Shown: positions 10,205 to 20,550 of the stretch, in pieces | Layout: each line of letters starts with the position of its first letter | Position numbering within the stretch: position 1 is the stretch's first letter | Source of the DNA: Bufo bufo | Taxonomy: Eukaryota > Chordata > Amphibia > Anura > Bufonidae | Length of the DNA stretch: 64,000 nucleotides | Assembly (NCBI RefSeq): GCF_905171765.1 | Contig: NC_053392.1 | Span: 444,878,837 to 444,942,836, forward strand | Direction of reading: 5' to 3' | Position numbers and translations under genes: made by a program | Notes under the pieces: model-generated | The model's input: only the letters and a program-made list of their open reading frames with translations | The model's database searches: none | What the model was told of the DNA's origin: nothing

Positions 10205-10663
10205 CGTTACTCATCGATTCAGGTCCACTGCACCAGCTGCTCATACAGGTTTTGGCTCTTGCTATTTGACCTCATTGTGGTCTGCTTTCATTTATTAGTG
10301 GCCTTACCTTATCTGACATTATCTCTATGTTGTTTATAGGTGCATACTTTGTATAGCTGGGTTATATTGCATGTCCCCATTCAGTGAACGTTCAGTAGAC
10401 TCTGTATGTGTCGGTGATATCCATTCTTACATCGACACGCTGTTCATATTGTATACAATTTTTAAAAATGTGTGTTTGTTAGTGTGTTCAATAAACTTTA
10501 TATATTTTATTACTTGATTATTGTTGGATGTGCATGCATAGGGTGGTTCTTGTGACTCTCTCTTGGGTCAGGTGTATTTTGTATCATTTTTCACCACCCT
10601 TTTGCACTCTCAGGATTCTTTATATATATTGGTGTGCCCCCTATTTTCAAATTCACTTAGTCT

Positions 10664-12053
10664 GGAAAAGTAGTGGCGGCTGGGCACGACATACTGTGGG
10701 ACAGCCACTGCCATAAGGCCTTTAAAACTCTCCGTCTCCACCAGACGGAATTACAGCATTTTAAAGGCTAGTGATTTAGAAATGCTTTCATTCAGGGCCA
10801 GGGATCGCAGGTGGGTAGGGGGTTACTCCCTCTCTTCCTCTCCAGTGTTTGGGAGATGGAGACCTGAACGCTTCCGTGGGACATTGTGGAGATGCTTGGT
10901 GACCCAGGTGGTGGTGTTGCTGGAAGATCCTGTTTGCGTGGTGGCAGGTGGCACTGTCACTCCAGAGGTGGATGAAGAGGCCGCGACTGCAGCAGAAGAG
11001 GAAGCAGGAGGAGCCAGAGACCTTTATTGGTTTTTGAGGTGTCTACTCCACTGCAGCTCATGCTTTGCACTTAAATGCCTGGTCATGAAGGTTGTGCTCA
11101 GGTTGAGAACGTTTATGCCTCGCTTCAGGCTCTGATTGCACAGCGTGCAAACCACTTGTGTCTTGTCGTCAGCACATTGTCTGAAGAAGTGCCACACCAG
11201 GGAACTCCTTAGAGCTGGATTTGGTGTGCTCGTCCCTTGCTGTGGTGGGCAGTAGCAGGCGTACTGTCTAGGGGATGGCCGCTCTGCTTTTGCACCCTGC
11301 TCCCTCTTCTGCTGTGCTGGTGGCTCTGTGTAACCACCGCCTCTTCCTCCGAACTACACAGGTCACTCGCATGACCTTGATTCCATTTGGGGTTGAGGAC
11401 CTCATCGTCCTCCACATCATCTTCCACTCAGTCTTCACCCCTGCCCTCCTTGGCACACTTTGGAAAGCCCCAGCAGTTGGCACCTGTGTTTTGTCATCAC
11501 CCGAGACATGCTGCGATGGTCCTCCCATGTACTCATCTTGAAACATAAGTGGTTGGGCATCAGTGCACTCAATCTCTTCCACTTCTGGGGCAGGGATAGG
11601 TGGATGGCCCTGGGAAACTCTGCTAACAGAGTCATCAAAAAACAGAAGAGACTGCTGCATGACTTGGGACTCAGACTGCTTGGCTGATTTGCAAGGGGGT
11701 GAGGTGAAAGACTGATGGACATGGGCTGCAGGTGCCAACTCTGATCTTTCAGCAAGATACTGTGTGGGAGACAATGTGAAAGAACTGGAGGCACTGTGAG
11801 CAACCCAATCTACTATCACCTGTACTTGTTCTGGCCTCACCATTCGTAGAGCTGCATTTGGCCCGACCAAATACCGCTGCAGGTTCTGTCGCCTACTCGC
11901 ACCTGAGGAAGGGATTTCACTTGCGCGTGTAGCTGGCACAGATCGACCAGGTCCTCTCCCTGCAACAGGAGCTCCACCAGCAGCACCATGACCTGGGACA
12001 CGTCCCTTATTTGACGCTCTCCTCATATTTCTCAAATTTAGGATCTTGCCCAA
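10664..12053 (-). pseudogene. hAT-1 transposase, N-terminal and BED-finger region
   Basis: Continuation of the hAT-1 gene beyond the insertion. The start codon is near 12053 or at a downstream ATG, and the frame is open to 11268: basic N-terminus, YLVGPNAALRMVRPEQVQ, then a low-complexity acidic region with SSEEEAV. After frameshifts a BED zinc finger is recognisable at about 11030-11210 (CxxC ... RHLxAKH, as in VVCTLC of hAT-4), followed by Ser/Ala-rich sequence and the QPYVVPSRHYFS-like segment at the 10664 junction. The BED finger would bind the element's ends. Nonfunctional because of frameshifts and the nested insertion. Confidence 0.85.
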
Positions 12054-12850
12054 AATTGTTTTATTAATAGCAAAAGTGTTTTATTAATAGCAGAATAGAA
12101 CCACAGTATCTAAAGGGTGTATCTCACACGTACAGATGTAGACTAGGCCGCAATTAAAGATTTCTGCCCAAAATAGGTGTTTTGCTAATAACAGAATAAA
12201 ACCACAGTATGTAAAGGGTGTATCTCACACGTACAGATGTAGACTTGGCCGCAATTAAAGTTTTTTTGCCAAAAATAGGTGTTTATTTAATAACAGAATA
12301 TGACAGCAGTATGTAACCCTTGAATTTCACACGTGCAGATTCAGCAAGGGCTATAAAATTGTGTATTTTGCCCAAAAGGGTGTTTTATTAAAAGCTGAAT
12401 ATAACCACAGTATCTAAAGTGTATATCTCAAACGTACAGATCCAGACTAGGCTGCAATTTAATTTTTTTTGCCCAAAATGGTTGTTTTCAAATAACAGAA
12501 TAGAACCACAGTATCTAAAGTTTGTATCTCACACGTACAGATGTAGACTAGGCCGCAATTAAAGTTTTTCCCCCAAAATGGGTGTTTGTTTAGAATATGA
12601 CAGCAGTATATAACCCTTGAATTTCACACGTGCAGAAGCAGCAAGGGCTGTAAAATTGTGTATTTTGCCCAAAAAGGGTGTTTTATTAAAAGCAGAATAT
12701 GAAAGCTATATATAACACTTGAATTTCACATGTGCAGATGAAGCAAGGGCTGTAAAATAGTGTATATTGCCCAAAAAGGGTGTTTTTTAAAACCCAGAAA
12801 ATTATAGCTGTATTTCTAGCTTAAATTGCACACTGAGTAATCCTGCAAAG
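12054..12850 (-). repeat. Tandem-repeat leader of hAT-1, about 100-120-bp units
   Basis: About seven units, each with GCCCAAAA(T/A)xGGTGTTTT, ACAG(A/C)A(T/A)xTATxxAACCC or CTAAAGxGTGTAT, and TCACACGT(A/G)CAGAT(G/T). The array continues at 16731-17170 after the nested element. These repeats sit between promoter and start codon of the hAT gene, so they form a very long 5' leader. Confidence 0.8.
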
Positions 12851-13229
12851 CAGGGCTGGACTGGGTATGAAAACCAGCCCTGGAAAAAATTACATACCAG
12901 CCCCATAGCATTGTGTAATTATACCAGCAGTCCAGCACAACTTCATTTTCTTGTTTACCCACATGGCATCAGCTCGTGTTAAAAAGCCCTAAGCCCAATG
13001 CATGTCTACACTCACCCAGTCCTAATAAAATCTGGTTCTACCTCATCCAGGGTGTCATTGGCGTGATGGTCCACTGGATCCAGAACAAGGTCCCTGTGGT
13101 GATAGAGAAAAAAAGTATAATCAGATAAGGAAGAGATGGTGACTGCCCCTATGAAATCACCAGCAAGGGGCGCTGTGCTGGTCCTGTAAGACTGAACCAT
13201 GCCAATGTATAGCAGGGAAATCTAGGACA

Positions 13230-13615
13230 TTTCCCCTAAGTGCTACCACACTGTACTAATGCCCACATTGTGGCCCCTCACAGTACTAATGCCCACCTTG
13301 TGGCCTCTCACAGTAATTAAGCCCACCTTGTGGTCCCTTCACAAAAGTTATGCCCTTCTTGTGGCCCCTCACAGCAGTTATGCCCACCTTTGTTCCTGTC
13401 ACAGTAGTTATGCCCAGATATGTGCCCCTCACAGTAGTTATGCCAGATATGTGCCCCTCACAGTAGATATGCCAGATATGTTCCCCCTCACAGTAGATAT
13501 GCCAGATATGTGCCCCTCACAGTAGTTATGACAGATATGTACCCTCACAGTAGTTATGCCCAGATATGTGCCCCTTCACGGTAGTTATGCCCAGATACGT
13601 GTGCAGCCAGCCAGT
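13230..13615 (+). repeat. Minisatellite block A, about 30-bp unit
   Basis: Degenerate tandem repeat of CCCCTCACAGTAGTTATGCC(C)AGATATGTG and variants. Open frames across it (e.g. PLTVxMPDM repeats) are a by-product of the repeat. Confidence 0.9.
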
Positions 13616-14490
13616 AGCACAGGGGCAACACGTGAGGTGCACGGTGGACCGATGAGGGGTCAAGTAATAAAACTCAGTTCATCAGTTTACTCACGATAAG
13701 CAGAAAGCATCCCTGGGCTGGCAGAACAGTGTTGAGGTGGACAGCACAAAATCCTTCGGGGCATGCTCTGTGTAGGGAAGCATCAGCCAAGATGGTGGTT
13801 GAGGTGCCCTTGATGTTAGGGGTGCTTAGGGTGCTTGTTGCGGCTGAGTCCCTTGATGGTTTTTGTCGTGATGCCAGTACCGTTAATGGTGGTACAACCA
13901 ATAGTGGTAATAATGAGGTAGACAGTGGTAAGATGCAACTCACAACTTTTACTGATGTTGACTTTGGTTGCAGCAGTACAAAATACAGTCTCTTGTTGGT
14001 ATTAGAGTTAATCTGCAAGTCCACTGTTCCTAGGCTTTCTTAGGCTTGATTTGAGCTTAGCTGGATATTTTCTGTATCAGTGTCATTTGGTGAGGTGGCC
14101 GGAGGCTATGGTATCCTTCATCTGAATATCCCAAAGGTCCTTGATGCCTGATTTGTGGCTTTTATCCTTTGGATGTATAAGTCTTTTCTCTTGTCCCTTT
14201 CTGGACTAAACTTTCATCAGAGCAGAAGTGCTGGATCTGGACTCTCTCACTCTCAGCAGACTGAATAATCAATCAACAACCACTGACCTGTCCCTGTCCT
14301 GTCTCACTAGGCCTGAACTAGGTATATATAGAACCTAAGTTTTATCCCCATCTACTGGTGGGATGTATAAATTACACCTAATCTGCCTGGTAACAGGGAT
14401 TTTGCTTTTAAATTAGTACAAAGTCACATAATACAGCATAATACAGTTATTAGGGTAAAAAGTGCTTTTAAGCAGTGCCCACACACACGT
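13600..14490 (-). other. Possible LTR-like insertion between minisatellite blocks
   Basis: Unique sequence splitting the minisatellite. On the minus strand it begins TGTGTGTGGGCACTGC (near 14477), has a TATA box (TATATATACC, about 14322-14331) and downstream has TTTTATTACTTGAC near the other end. The edges resemble TG...CA, but I could not settle the boundaries or a target duplication. No protein-coding region recognised. Confidence 0.3.
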
Positions 14491-14494
14491 AGTG

Positions 14495-15395
14495 GGATGC
14501 TGCATGTGCCCCCTCACAGTAGTTATGCCCAGATATGTGCCCCCTCACAGATGTTATGCCCATATATGTGCCCCCTCACTGTAGTTATGCTCAGATATAT
14601 GCCCCTCACAGTAGTTTTGCCCAGATATGTGTCCCCTCACAGTATTTATGCCAGATATGTGTCCCCTCACAGTATTTATGCCAGATATGTGCCCCCTCAC
14701 AGTAGATATGCCAGATATGTGCCTCCCTCACAGTAGTTATGCCCAGATATGTGCCCCCTCACAGTAGATATGCCAGATATGTGCCTCCCCCACAGTAGTT
14801 ATGCCAGATATATGCCCCTCACAGTAGTTTTGCCCAGATATGTGCCCCCTCACAGTAGATATGCCAGATATGTGTCCCCTCACAGTATTTATGCCAGATA
14901 TGTGTCCCCTCACAGTATTTATGCCAGATATGTGCCCCCTCACAGTAGATATGCCAGATATGTGCCTCCCTCACAGTAGTTATGCCCAGATATATGCCCC
15001 TCACAGTAGTTTTGCCCAGATATGTGCCCCCTCACAGTAGATATGCCAGATATGTGTCCCCTCACAGTATTTATGCCAGATATGTGTCCCCTCACAGTAT
15101 TTATGCCAGATATGTGCCCCCTCACAGTAGATATGCCAGATATGTGCCTCCCTCACAGTAGTTATGCCCAGATATGTGCCCCCTCACAGTAGATATGCCA
15201 GATATGTGCCTCCCCCACAGTAGTTATGCCAGATATATGCCCCTCACAGTAGTTTTGCCCAGATATGTGCCCCCTCACAGTAGATATGCCAGATATGTGT
15301 CCCCTCACAGTATTTATGCCAGATATGTGCCCCCTCACAGTAGATATGCCGGATATGTGCCTCCCCCACAGTAGTTATGCCAGATATGTGCCCCA
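14495..15395 (+). repeat. Minisatellite block B with higher-order structure
   Basis: About 30 units of the same 29-31-bp repeat as block A. Unit variants (AGTAGTTATGCCC, AGTAGATATGCC, AGTATTTATGCC, AGTAGTTTTGCCC) recur in the same order from about 14750, giving higher-order units of roughly 170-250 bp. This indicates recent amplification of multi-unit blocks. Confidence 0.9.
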
Positions 15396-16250
15396 GGTCT
15401 GGTGCAAGGATTTTTGCCACCCTAGGCAAAATAAAAGTTTGCCGCCCCACCCATATGATCTGCCATATTAATTAACGCCAGTGCTGCAGTGCCAGCGTGT
15501 TTACATTGAAAAGCCTGCATGCAGGGACAGGCTATAAAGACCAGAGCCACTACATTAAGCGGCAGTGGTTCTGGGGACTATAGTGTCCCTTTAATGTGAG
15601 GTAAATTAGAGATTAGTGCCACGAATAATATAATAGATTGCCTCCTTGCAACCAGATGGGGATGATGATGGGCTCTAGCTGCAGTCTGGCTCCACTGGTC
15701 TTGTGTACAACAGGCTCTCTGGAGGCTGTTTGTAACTGTGGTCACAAAAATCTATGTTCTGGGAGAATGGGAAGCAGCTCCATTTTTTGGGGCCCTTTAC
15801 ACAGCTCAATGTCTGGGCCCCAGGGCCTGACAGTGAGTATGCCTATAGGGCCCACCCATAAGTCCACCTACATGTTCCACCCATGAGTTTGTTCACAGTG
15901 GGTGAAGTGTGTAGGGGATGTGTTATGTGTTGCTGTAGAGAATCTAAAGTGTGTGCTTATGGAATGTAGTGTATAGGGATACGAGTTTGTGTAGATGATG
16001 CAGTGTGTGTGTGTAGTGGATTGCAGTGTATTTTCGTGTAAGGGATAGAAAGAAGTTTGTGTTTATGTATAAGGTATGTATTGTGTGTTTCTGAATGTGT
16101 GTACGGAATGCGTTGTGTGAATCTGTGTTTGTATGTGTAAGGGCTGAAAGGTGTGTTTCTGTAAGGGGTGCATTGAGTGTGTGTAAGAGATGCTTTGTGT
16201 GTAAGGGATGCATTGTGTGTTTCTGTGTATGTGTGCAAGGGGTGCATTGT
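15396..16250. other. Non-coding interior of the hAT-like element
   Basis: No gene. Contains a block reading GCAAGGATTTTTGCCACCCTAGGCAAAAT (15412-15440), moderately complex sequence, then from about 15900 a degenerate GTGTGTGTAAGGG(A/G)TGCATTGTGTG array to 16250. Confidence 0.5.
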
Positions 16251-16254
16251 GATG

Positions 16255-16449
16255 GATGTCAATCTCTCCCCCCCCTTGTCACTCTCTTCTCCCCCCCTCC
16301 CTTGTCACTCTCTCATCCCCCCTCCCTTGTCACTCTCTTTCTCATCCCCCCGTCACTCTCTCCCCCTTCTTGTCACTCTCATTCCCCCCTCCCTCTCTTG
16401 TCACTTTCATTCTCCCCCTCCCTCCCTCGTCACTCCCTTCTCCCCCCCA
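16255..16449 (+). repeat. CT-rich minisatellite
   Basis: Tandem (T)CCCCCCTCCCTTGTCACTCTCTT-type units of about 25-30 bp, strongly strand-asymmetric (pyrimidine on the plus strand). Triple-helix-prone in principle. No gene. Confidence 0.85.
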
Positions 16450-16632
16450 CCTCTAGTGTAGTGTTGCCGAGCCCTGTTCGGTCCGCGGTACAGGAGCATT
16501 TGTTTCCTGTACCCGGCAGGACTGAAATGAAGTGCACACTAAGTGAGCACTTCCTGTCAGTCCGACCGGGTACAGGAAACAAAAGCTCCTGTATCGCGGA
16601 CCGGACAGAGCTCGGCCACGCTACACTAGAGG
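16450..16632. repeat. Long imperfect hairpin, arms about 85 bp
   Basis: CCTCTAGTGTAG at 16450 pairs with CTACACTAGAGG ending at 16632. The arms continue inward through GCCGAGC, CGGTCCGCG, ACAGGAGC and TTTCCTGTACCCGG to GAAGTGC, with few mismatches. Possibly a MITE within the larger element. Confidence 0.8.
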
Positions 16633-16730
16633 CACTTCCCACCTGTCAGTCCCTCTCTTCATGCTGCGCCCGGGCTGTGCACTCTCATGGACGCGCCAGC
16701 CTGGTAGGCCAGTCCAGCTCTGCTGCAAAG

Positions 16731-17575
16731 GCACCAGATGTTGTATATTGCCAAAAATGGGTGTTTTTTCAAAGCCAGAAAATTATTGAAGTTTTTAAAA
16801 CTTGTATTTAACAATCACAGATGCAGCAAGGGCTGCAATATTAAGTATTTTGCAAAAAAAGGGTGTTTTTTTTACTAACAAAATATGAAAGCTGTATATA
16901 ATGCTTGAATTTCACACGTGCAGATGCAGCAAGGGCTGTAAAATAGTGTATTTTGCCCAAAAAGGGTGTTTTTAAAAAACCCAGAAAATTATAGCTGTAT
17001 TTCTAGCTTAAATTGCACACTGACTAATCCTGCAAAGGCACCAGATGTTGGATATTGCCAAAAATGGGTGTTTTTTCAAAGCCAGAAAATTAATGAAGTT
17101 TTTAAAACTTGTTTTTAACAATCACAGATGCAGCAAGGGCTGCAATATTAAGTATTTTGCAAAAAAAGATGCAGTGCTTGTGCACTGAGCTTGCATAAAA
17201 TTGCCGCCGCCGCCCACCTAACTAACAGACGGATAAAAGTAATTTTTCTGCCACTGGGCTCAGGGCAGGGTAAAAAGATTGTGCACTGCACCCACACAAC
17301 TAAATCTATGTAGATCGCTGAGTTCAATTGGAGTTCAGATAACAGATTCTGTCCTATTTTCTCCCTCACAGCAGCAGCATCATCCTCTCCCTACACTAAG
17401 CACAGCAGAATGACGTGCAGCGCTTCACGACTCCAACTTATATAGAGGCTGGGTCACATGCTGCACTGGCCAATCACAGCCATACCATTAGTAGGCATGG
17501 CTGTGGTGGCTTCTAAGGTCACACAGATAAACTCTTGTTGATTGGCTGCTCCGCAGCCTTTCAAAAAGCGCTAAG
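16731..17575 (-). promoter_or_regulatory. hAT-1 leader repeats and promoter
   Basis: 16731-17170 continues the leader tandem array. On the minus strand, 17460-17200 holds a TATA box (TATATAAG, 17437-17444) preceded by CCAAT-type sequences (GGCCAATCAC near 17470; inverted copy near 17540). The same arrangement occurs in hAT-3 (35798-35805) and hAT-4 (57826-57833), so it is a conserved element promoter for RNA polymerase II. Confidence 0.7.
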
Positions 17576-17700
17576 AAATCGCCGAACACTGAACCCGAAC
17601 CCGAACTTTTACTGAAATGTTCGGGTTCAGGTCCGGGGTCCAAAAATCCTAAAGTTCGGTACGAACCCGAACTTTACAGTTCGGGTTCGCTCAACCCTAG

Positions 17701-18448
17701 CCAGAAGTAGTAGTAGTAGTACTAGTGGTAGGTCACAGTTTCCCTGGCTTCGGAAAGGTGCAACACTATCAGTGAGAAGGAGGAGGGTGAGATGTTAGAT
17801 TCAATGGCTCACTTCTCTCAGTCACAGCAGGATTATGTTGAAGTGACCTCTAAGTCTGACATCGTGCCTTGGAGCCAGGATTCACAGCACTCCTTCTCTT
17901 CCCTCTTGTAGCCCCAGAAAAGCCTTTCAGTGATGTCCTATCTGTCTTTACTACCCCTTCCTAGTGAGGTGCCTTCTTTTTTTAATTAGAAGAAGCATCA
18001 AAACTCCACCACGCAATACAGCAGATAGTCAAGAGAGTCTTCCTCTTTGCAACTTGTGTGAGAGCAGTCACCGTTTGGACTACCCTGAGGAGGAGGTTAA
18101 GGAGGAGTCAGGGAACCCCATGCATAGCTATGTTTGTAGCAATAATACTACCAACACCAATGGTATTGACAGTGGCAGTCAGGGCAAATACAGAGCAGGG
18201 AATGGGGTCAAGGAAACCTCTGTGATGTATCACAGTCCGATAAAAGTAGTAGGTTGAGGACTCCTATGATAATTGTGTGTTGGACAGGAGCCGAGAGCCA
18301 GATCAGGGTGCTAAAGAGGAGGAGTAGAAATTTGAGGAGAAGGGCGGTGGCTGCAGTAGCAATAAAGAGTAGAAGCAATGTACAAACAAAGCCTCCAAAA
18401 GAATTGAGATCTGCTTATATTGCACTGCAAAATATGCAATGAAAACAT
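17701..18448 (+). pseudogene. hAT-2 transposase remnant, N-terminal part
   Basis: Decayed plus-strand coding sequence starting right at the hAT-1 boundary. An Ser-rich start (SSSSSTSGRSQFPW) is followed by an acidic region with EKEEGEMLDSMAHFSQSQQDYVEV in another frame, then further Ser/Asn-rich sequence and LHCKICNEN at the end. These features fit the region before the BED finger of a hAT transposase that differs from the hAT-1/hAT-4 family. Frameshifts and stops are frequent. Confidence 0.55.
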
Positions 18449-19137
18449 AAGGCTAAACCCTCACACTAGATGTTAAAATGAGACTTTACCCAATATATTC
18501 CAGTCAAGAACATATCGGAGTTATAAATACGCTACAGTATTTGGGGTTCTGAGCATTTCTTCCAATTAAGGCCACTTTATTCAGTGATTTATATTGTGGT
18601 AAGCTCAGAAAATGGTGATACCACTAAAACTGTGGGTGGAGATACAAAATGTGCCAGACCTATTCCAAGCTCGGCTACCGCTAGCTCTGTGTGAGCAATT
18701 CCCATATGGCATTTTTTCTCCACAAGGCCAGCACACAAATCCACAGCTGTGTGCAAGATCTGCAGGATTAAAATAAGCTGTGGGCATTGAAGCACAAACA
18801 TAAGTGCCAGAGCTCTATTGCAACATATGAATAGGCATCATCAGATCCTTTGGGAATATACAACTGGCCAGTATTACCAATCAGAACAAGTCTGTTCTCC
18901 TTCTCTTGGTCTTGTTTGTGGCAGGCAGTCTGAAATACATACATAATATGTCCTTGTCATCATCATCAGCTTCTTCTCCTGCTAAGACTCCTCATTGTCC
19001 TCCGCTCCATTGTGAGGCATCCATATTGAAATGGGTGGCCATGAAAAAAACTTCTTAATGAGTAATTAGCTTGTCTATAAGCAGATCCCCCATCTGGCGA
19101 TGTTGCTGGCGGTGCAGACACTACCATACCATTTAGT
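18449..19137 (+). pseudogene. hAT-2 BED-finger region (unit 1; repeated at 22100 and 25755)
   Basis: The plus strand near 18740-18840 reads VCKICRIKISCGH and, after a stop, HMNRHH. This is the CxxC...H..H pattern of a BED zinc finger preceded by SxMxFFLHKAS, as expected for a hAT transposase N-terminal DNA-binding domain. Many stops. Equivalent copies lie at +3651 and +7306. Confidence 0.5.
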
Positions 19138-19701
19138 TGCCACGGTAGGTAAGATAAGGGAAGGAAACAGGAAACGGCAAAGCAAACAAAACAACTGACT
19201 AGGCCCCAAAAGCTAGGGAACAAAGGGGTCACCTCCTAGCAATCCCTAAAAGACTTTCCCTACGCTGCTATGCCCATGTGCATATCTCGATGGTAGATAT
19301 GCACATGCCCATGTGCCTAAGCTGAAACACACTGGACCAAACCCTTAGCAGTAGGGAAAAGGGAAAGAGACTACCAGCTCCTTCAACCACCGATGGAGCT
19401 AGCGTCACTCTAGGGGTCTAGTAAAAACAGACACAGAAGGAAAAAAGGAAAAGGACTTATCTTTAAATGAGTTGGAGCAGACAATCCACCAAAACTTCCA
19501 GCACACAAACAAGGAAGAACTATAACCCGCAAAGGCTATAGGGAGAGGGTGGAATAAATAGCCTCCCCAATGACCAAACAAACCACACCTGATAGGAGGT
19601 GGGATTCTGTTCAAACCCAAAACAAAACAAACTGTCAGATCGAGTCACGTGCAGCAACTTTGACAGATCGTCTCAGAACACCCACAGGGCAGGGCGTGAC
19701 A
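19138..19701 (-). mobile_element. Solo LTR, unit 1
   Basis: On the minus strand it begins TGTCACGCCCTGCC and ends CTACCGTGGCA (TG...CA) and is flanked by an exact 5-bp duplication TTAGT (19133-19137 and 19702-19706). It includes a TATA-like TATTTATT and a 12-bp hairpin (ATGTGCATATCT/AGATATGCACAT, about 19276-19306). With no internal sequence it is an LTR left by recombination. LTR retrotransposon or endogenous retrovirus cannot be told apart from the LTR alone. Confidence 0.8.
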
Positions 19702-19750
19702 TTAGTAGAATCTGCTCTCATGTGAGAACATGGGCCCCTTCTTGTGATAT

Positions 19751-20154
19751 CTTTTGTCAAGGACAGATCTAGATTTCCCTCCGAAAAGAGGGAAAAAGAG
19801 GGGTGGAGAGAAGCGCACAATAGGGTAATATTGTTTATACAAACAAATAAAAATAGTGGAATTTATCCACACTCACCTTGTAGTGTTGTGCTTAAATAGG
19901 CACGACTCTACTGTAAACTTTGTAGTAGTAAGGTCTTTTATCCAGAGATGCAGCCGCAGATGGTTTGTTCTTTTCGGTGGGGTGTCCACTCCCCCAAAAA
20001 AGAATTTTCAATATAAAAGAAAAAGGAAGGTTTCTGCCTCGGCGCAAAGTCACTGGAGAAGACAATCTTGTTTGCAAGAGTAATTCTTGGTTTTAATAGA
20101 AACAACGCGTTTCGGGGATTACAGACTCCCCTTCATCAGGTTTCATAATGATGA
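19751..20154 (-). mobile_element. 404-bp retroposon-like element with hammerhead-like motif, unit 1
   Basis: Flanked by an exact 15-bp duplication CCCTTCTTGTGATAT (19736-19750 and 20155-20169), too long for the DNA transposons here and typical of target-primed reverse transcription. On the minus strand the ribozyme-like motif lies 10 bases from the start, leaving about 390 bases downstream. The two palindromic elements likewise have 450-480 bases between their motif and 3' end. I infer a 5'-truncated member of the same or a related Penelope-like group. No protein. Confidence 0.7.
20099..20144 (-). ncRNA. Candidate hammerhead ribozyme, unit 1
   Basis: Minus strand: stem I GAAAC, core CTGATGA, one extra A, stem II GGGG-(10 nt)-CCCC, core GAA, minimal stem III AC-GC-GT, cleavage-site T, stem I partner GTTTC. 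Both core boxes match the hammerhead consensus exactly, and stems I (5 bp) and II (4 bp) are perfect. Departures are the extra A between CUGAUGA and stem II and a stem III of only two pairs. Minimal-stem-III hammerheads are known from Penelope-like retroelements, some acting as dimers. Activity is untested. Confidence 0.55.
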
Positions 20155-20550
20155 CCCTTCTTGTGATATGTCGCTCTACAGCAAGTGCACGCCATGTGGA
20201 CACCTGGAGCAGTGGTTATGGGTAGGGACAGTACATATCTTTCATGTCCCACTGGGTCACTCTGTCAGCTCCAACTGGGCAAGGTGGTCAGCGACACCGG
20301 TCGCAACATAGTGGTTGCCTTGAATCTGGGGGAAATAACACATGCTCCTTGCATGACGCACATGATTATCCTAGTTGTGTAACACTTATTTTAAAAGTAC
20401 ACTGGCTTGGAAAAGGTGCTGGCAATGTTCAGGGTATTGTCCTCGCATTTCAGCCATTCTTATGTGGCTAAGAACGTTCTGCCATTACACCGATTAATTT
20501 GCAATGTTCCAACTCAGTGGAATTTAACATTGCACATGCTAGAGCATCTA
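20155..20550 (+). pseudogene. hAT-2 transposase catalytic-region remnant (unit 1; repeated at 23806 and 27461)
   Basis: Plus-strand sequence reading DTGRNIVVALNLGEITHAPCMTH and, after frame changes, HRLICNVPTQWN and TLHMLEHL. These align with the hAT motifs DNGRNLVAALGLAGLTHIPCLAH and DVPTRWNSTLHMLDRL in hAT-4. The reading is broken by stops, and a Tc1 is inserted at the TA after LEHL. The frame resumes (YEQRKAMNDF) at 30195 beyond the Tc1. Confidence 0.8.

Larger units (their letters stand above)
8596..10663 (+). mobile_element. Palindromic-family element, copy 2, inside hAT-1 transposase
   Basis: Flanked by an exact 8-bp duplication GGAAAAGT (8588-8595 and 10664-10671) that splits the hAT-1 reading frame. 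The left arm (8596 to about 9760, minus the nested Tc1) is the reverse complement of the right end (about 10460-10583). As in copy 1, the right side extends about 80 bp beyond the arm and ends in TGTGCCCCCT...CAAATTC. Interior sequence shares GGTCATGTGAT, TTCCGGTTT and the motif GAGGAAGCCGG...CGCGTTGGGCG with copy 1. No protein is encoded. Penelope-like affinity is inferred from the hammerhead-like motif and the variable target duplications. Confidence 0.7.
12851..16722. mobile_element. Non-autonomous hAT element with minisatellites (3.9 kb)
   Basis: Exact 8-bp target duplication CTGCAAAG at 12843-12850 and 16723-16730, the hallmark length for hAT. Ends form inverted repeats: CAGGGCTGGACTGGG at left and CCAGTCCAGCTCTG at right. 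No transposase. The interior holds two blocks of a 29-31-bp minisatellite, a possible LTR between them, GT-rich and CT-rich arrays and a long hairpin near the right end. It was presumably mobilised by transposase from another hAT family. Confidence 0.9.
4246..17700 (-). mobile_element. hAT element hAT-1, 13.4 kb with nested insertions
   Basis: Minus-strand hAT element. Both ends begin CTAG(A/G)GTTGAGCG and continue with GAACCCGAAC-type inverted sub-repeats (4246-4400 and 17575-17700). Reading right to left it holds: terminus, promoter with TATA at 17437-17444, tandem-repeat leader, N-terminal and BED region, catalytic region, hATC domain, a long repeat-rich trailer with 18S-like segments, a second hATC remnant, and the terminus. 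Two elements are nested in it (8596-10663 and 12851-16722). I could not identify a clean 8-bp target duplication. The same family as hAT-4 at 57571, with long matching protein stretches. Confidence 0.85.

Noticed and set aside
13230..15471. Regular short repeats as a CRISPR array
   Set aside because: Unit-to-unit sequence is the same throughout with no unique spacers. It is a minisatellite inside a transposon of a eukaryote.
16095..16811. 238-residue plus-strand frame
   Set aside because: Crosses a GT array, a CT-rich minisatellite and a hairpin. Composition follows the repeats, with no domain.
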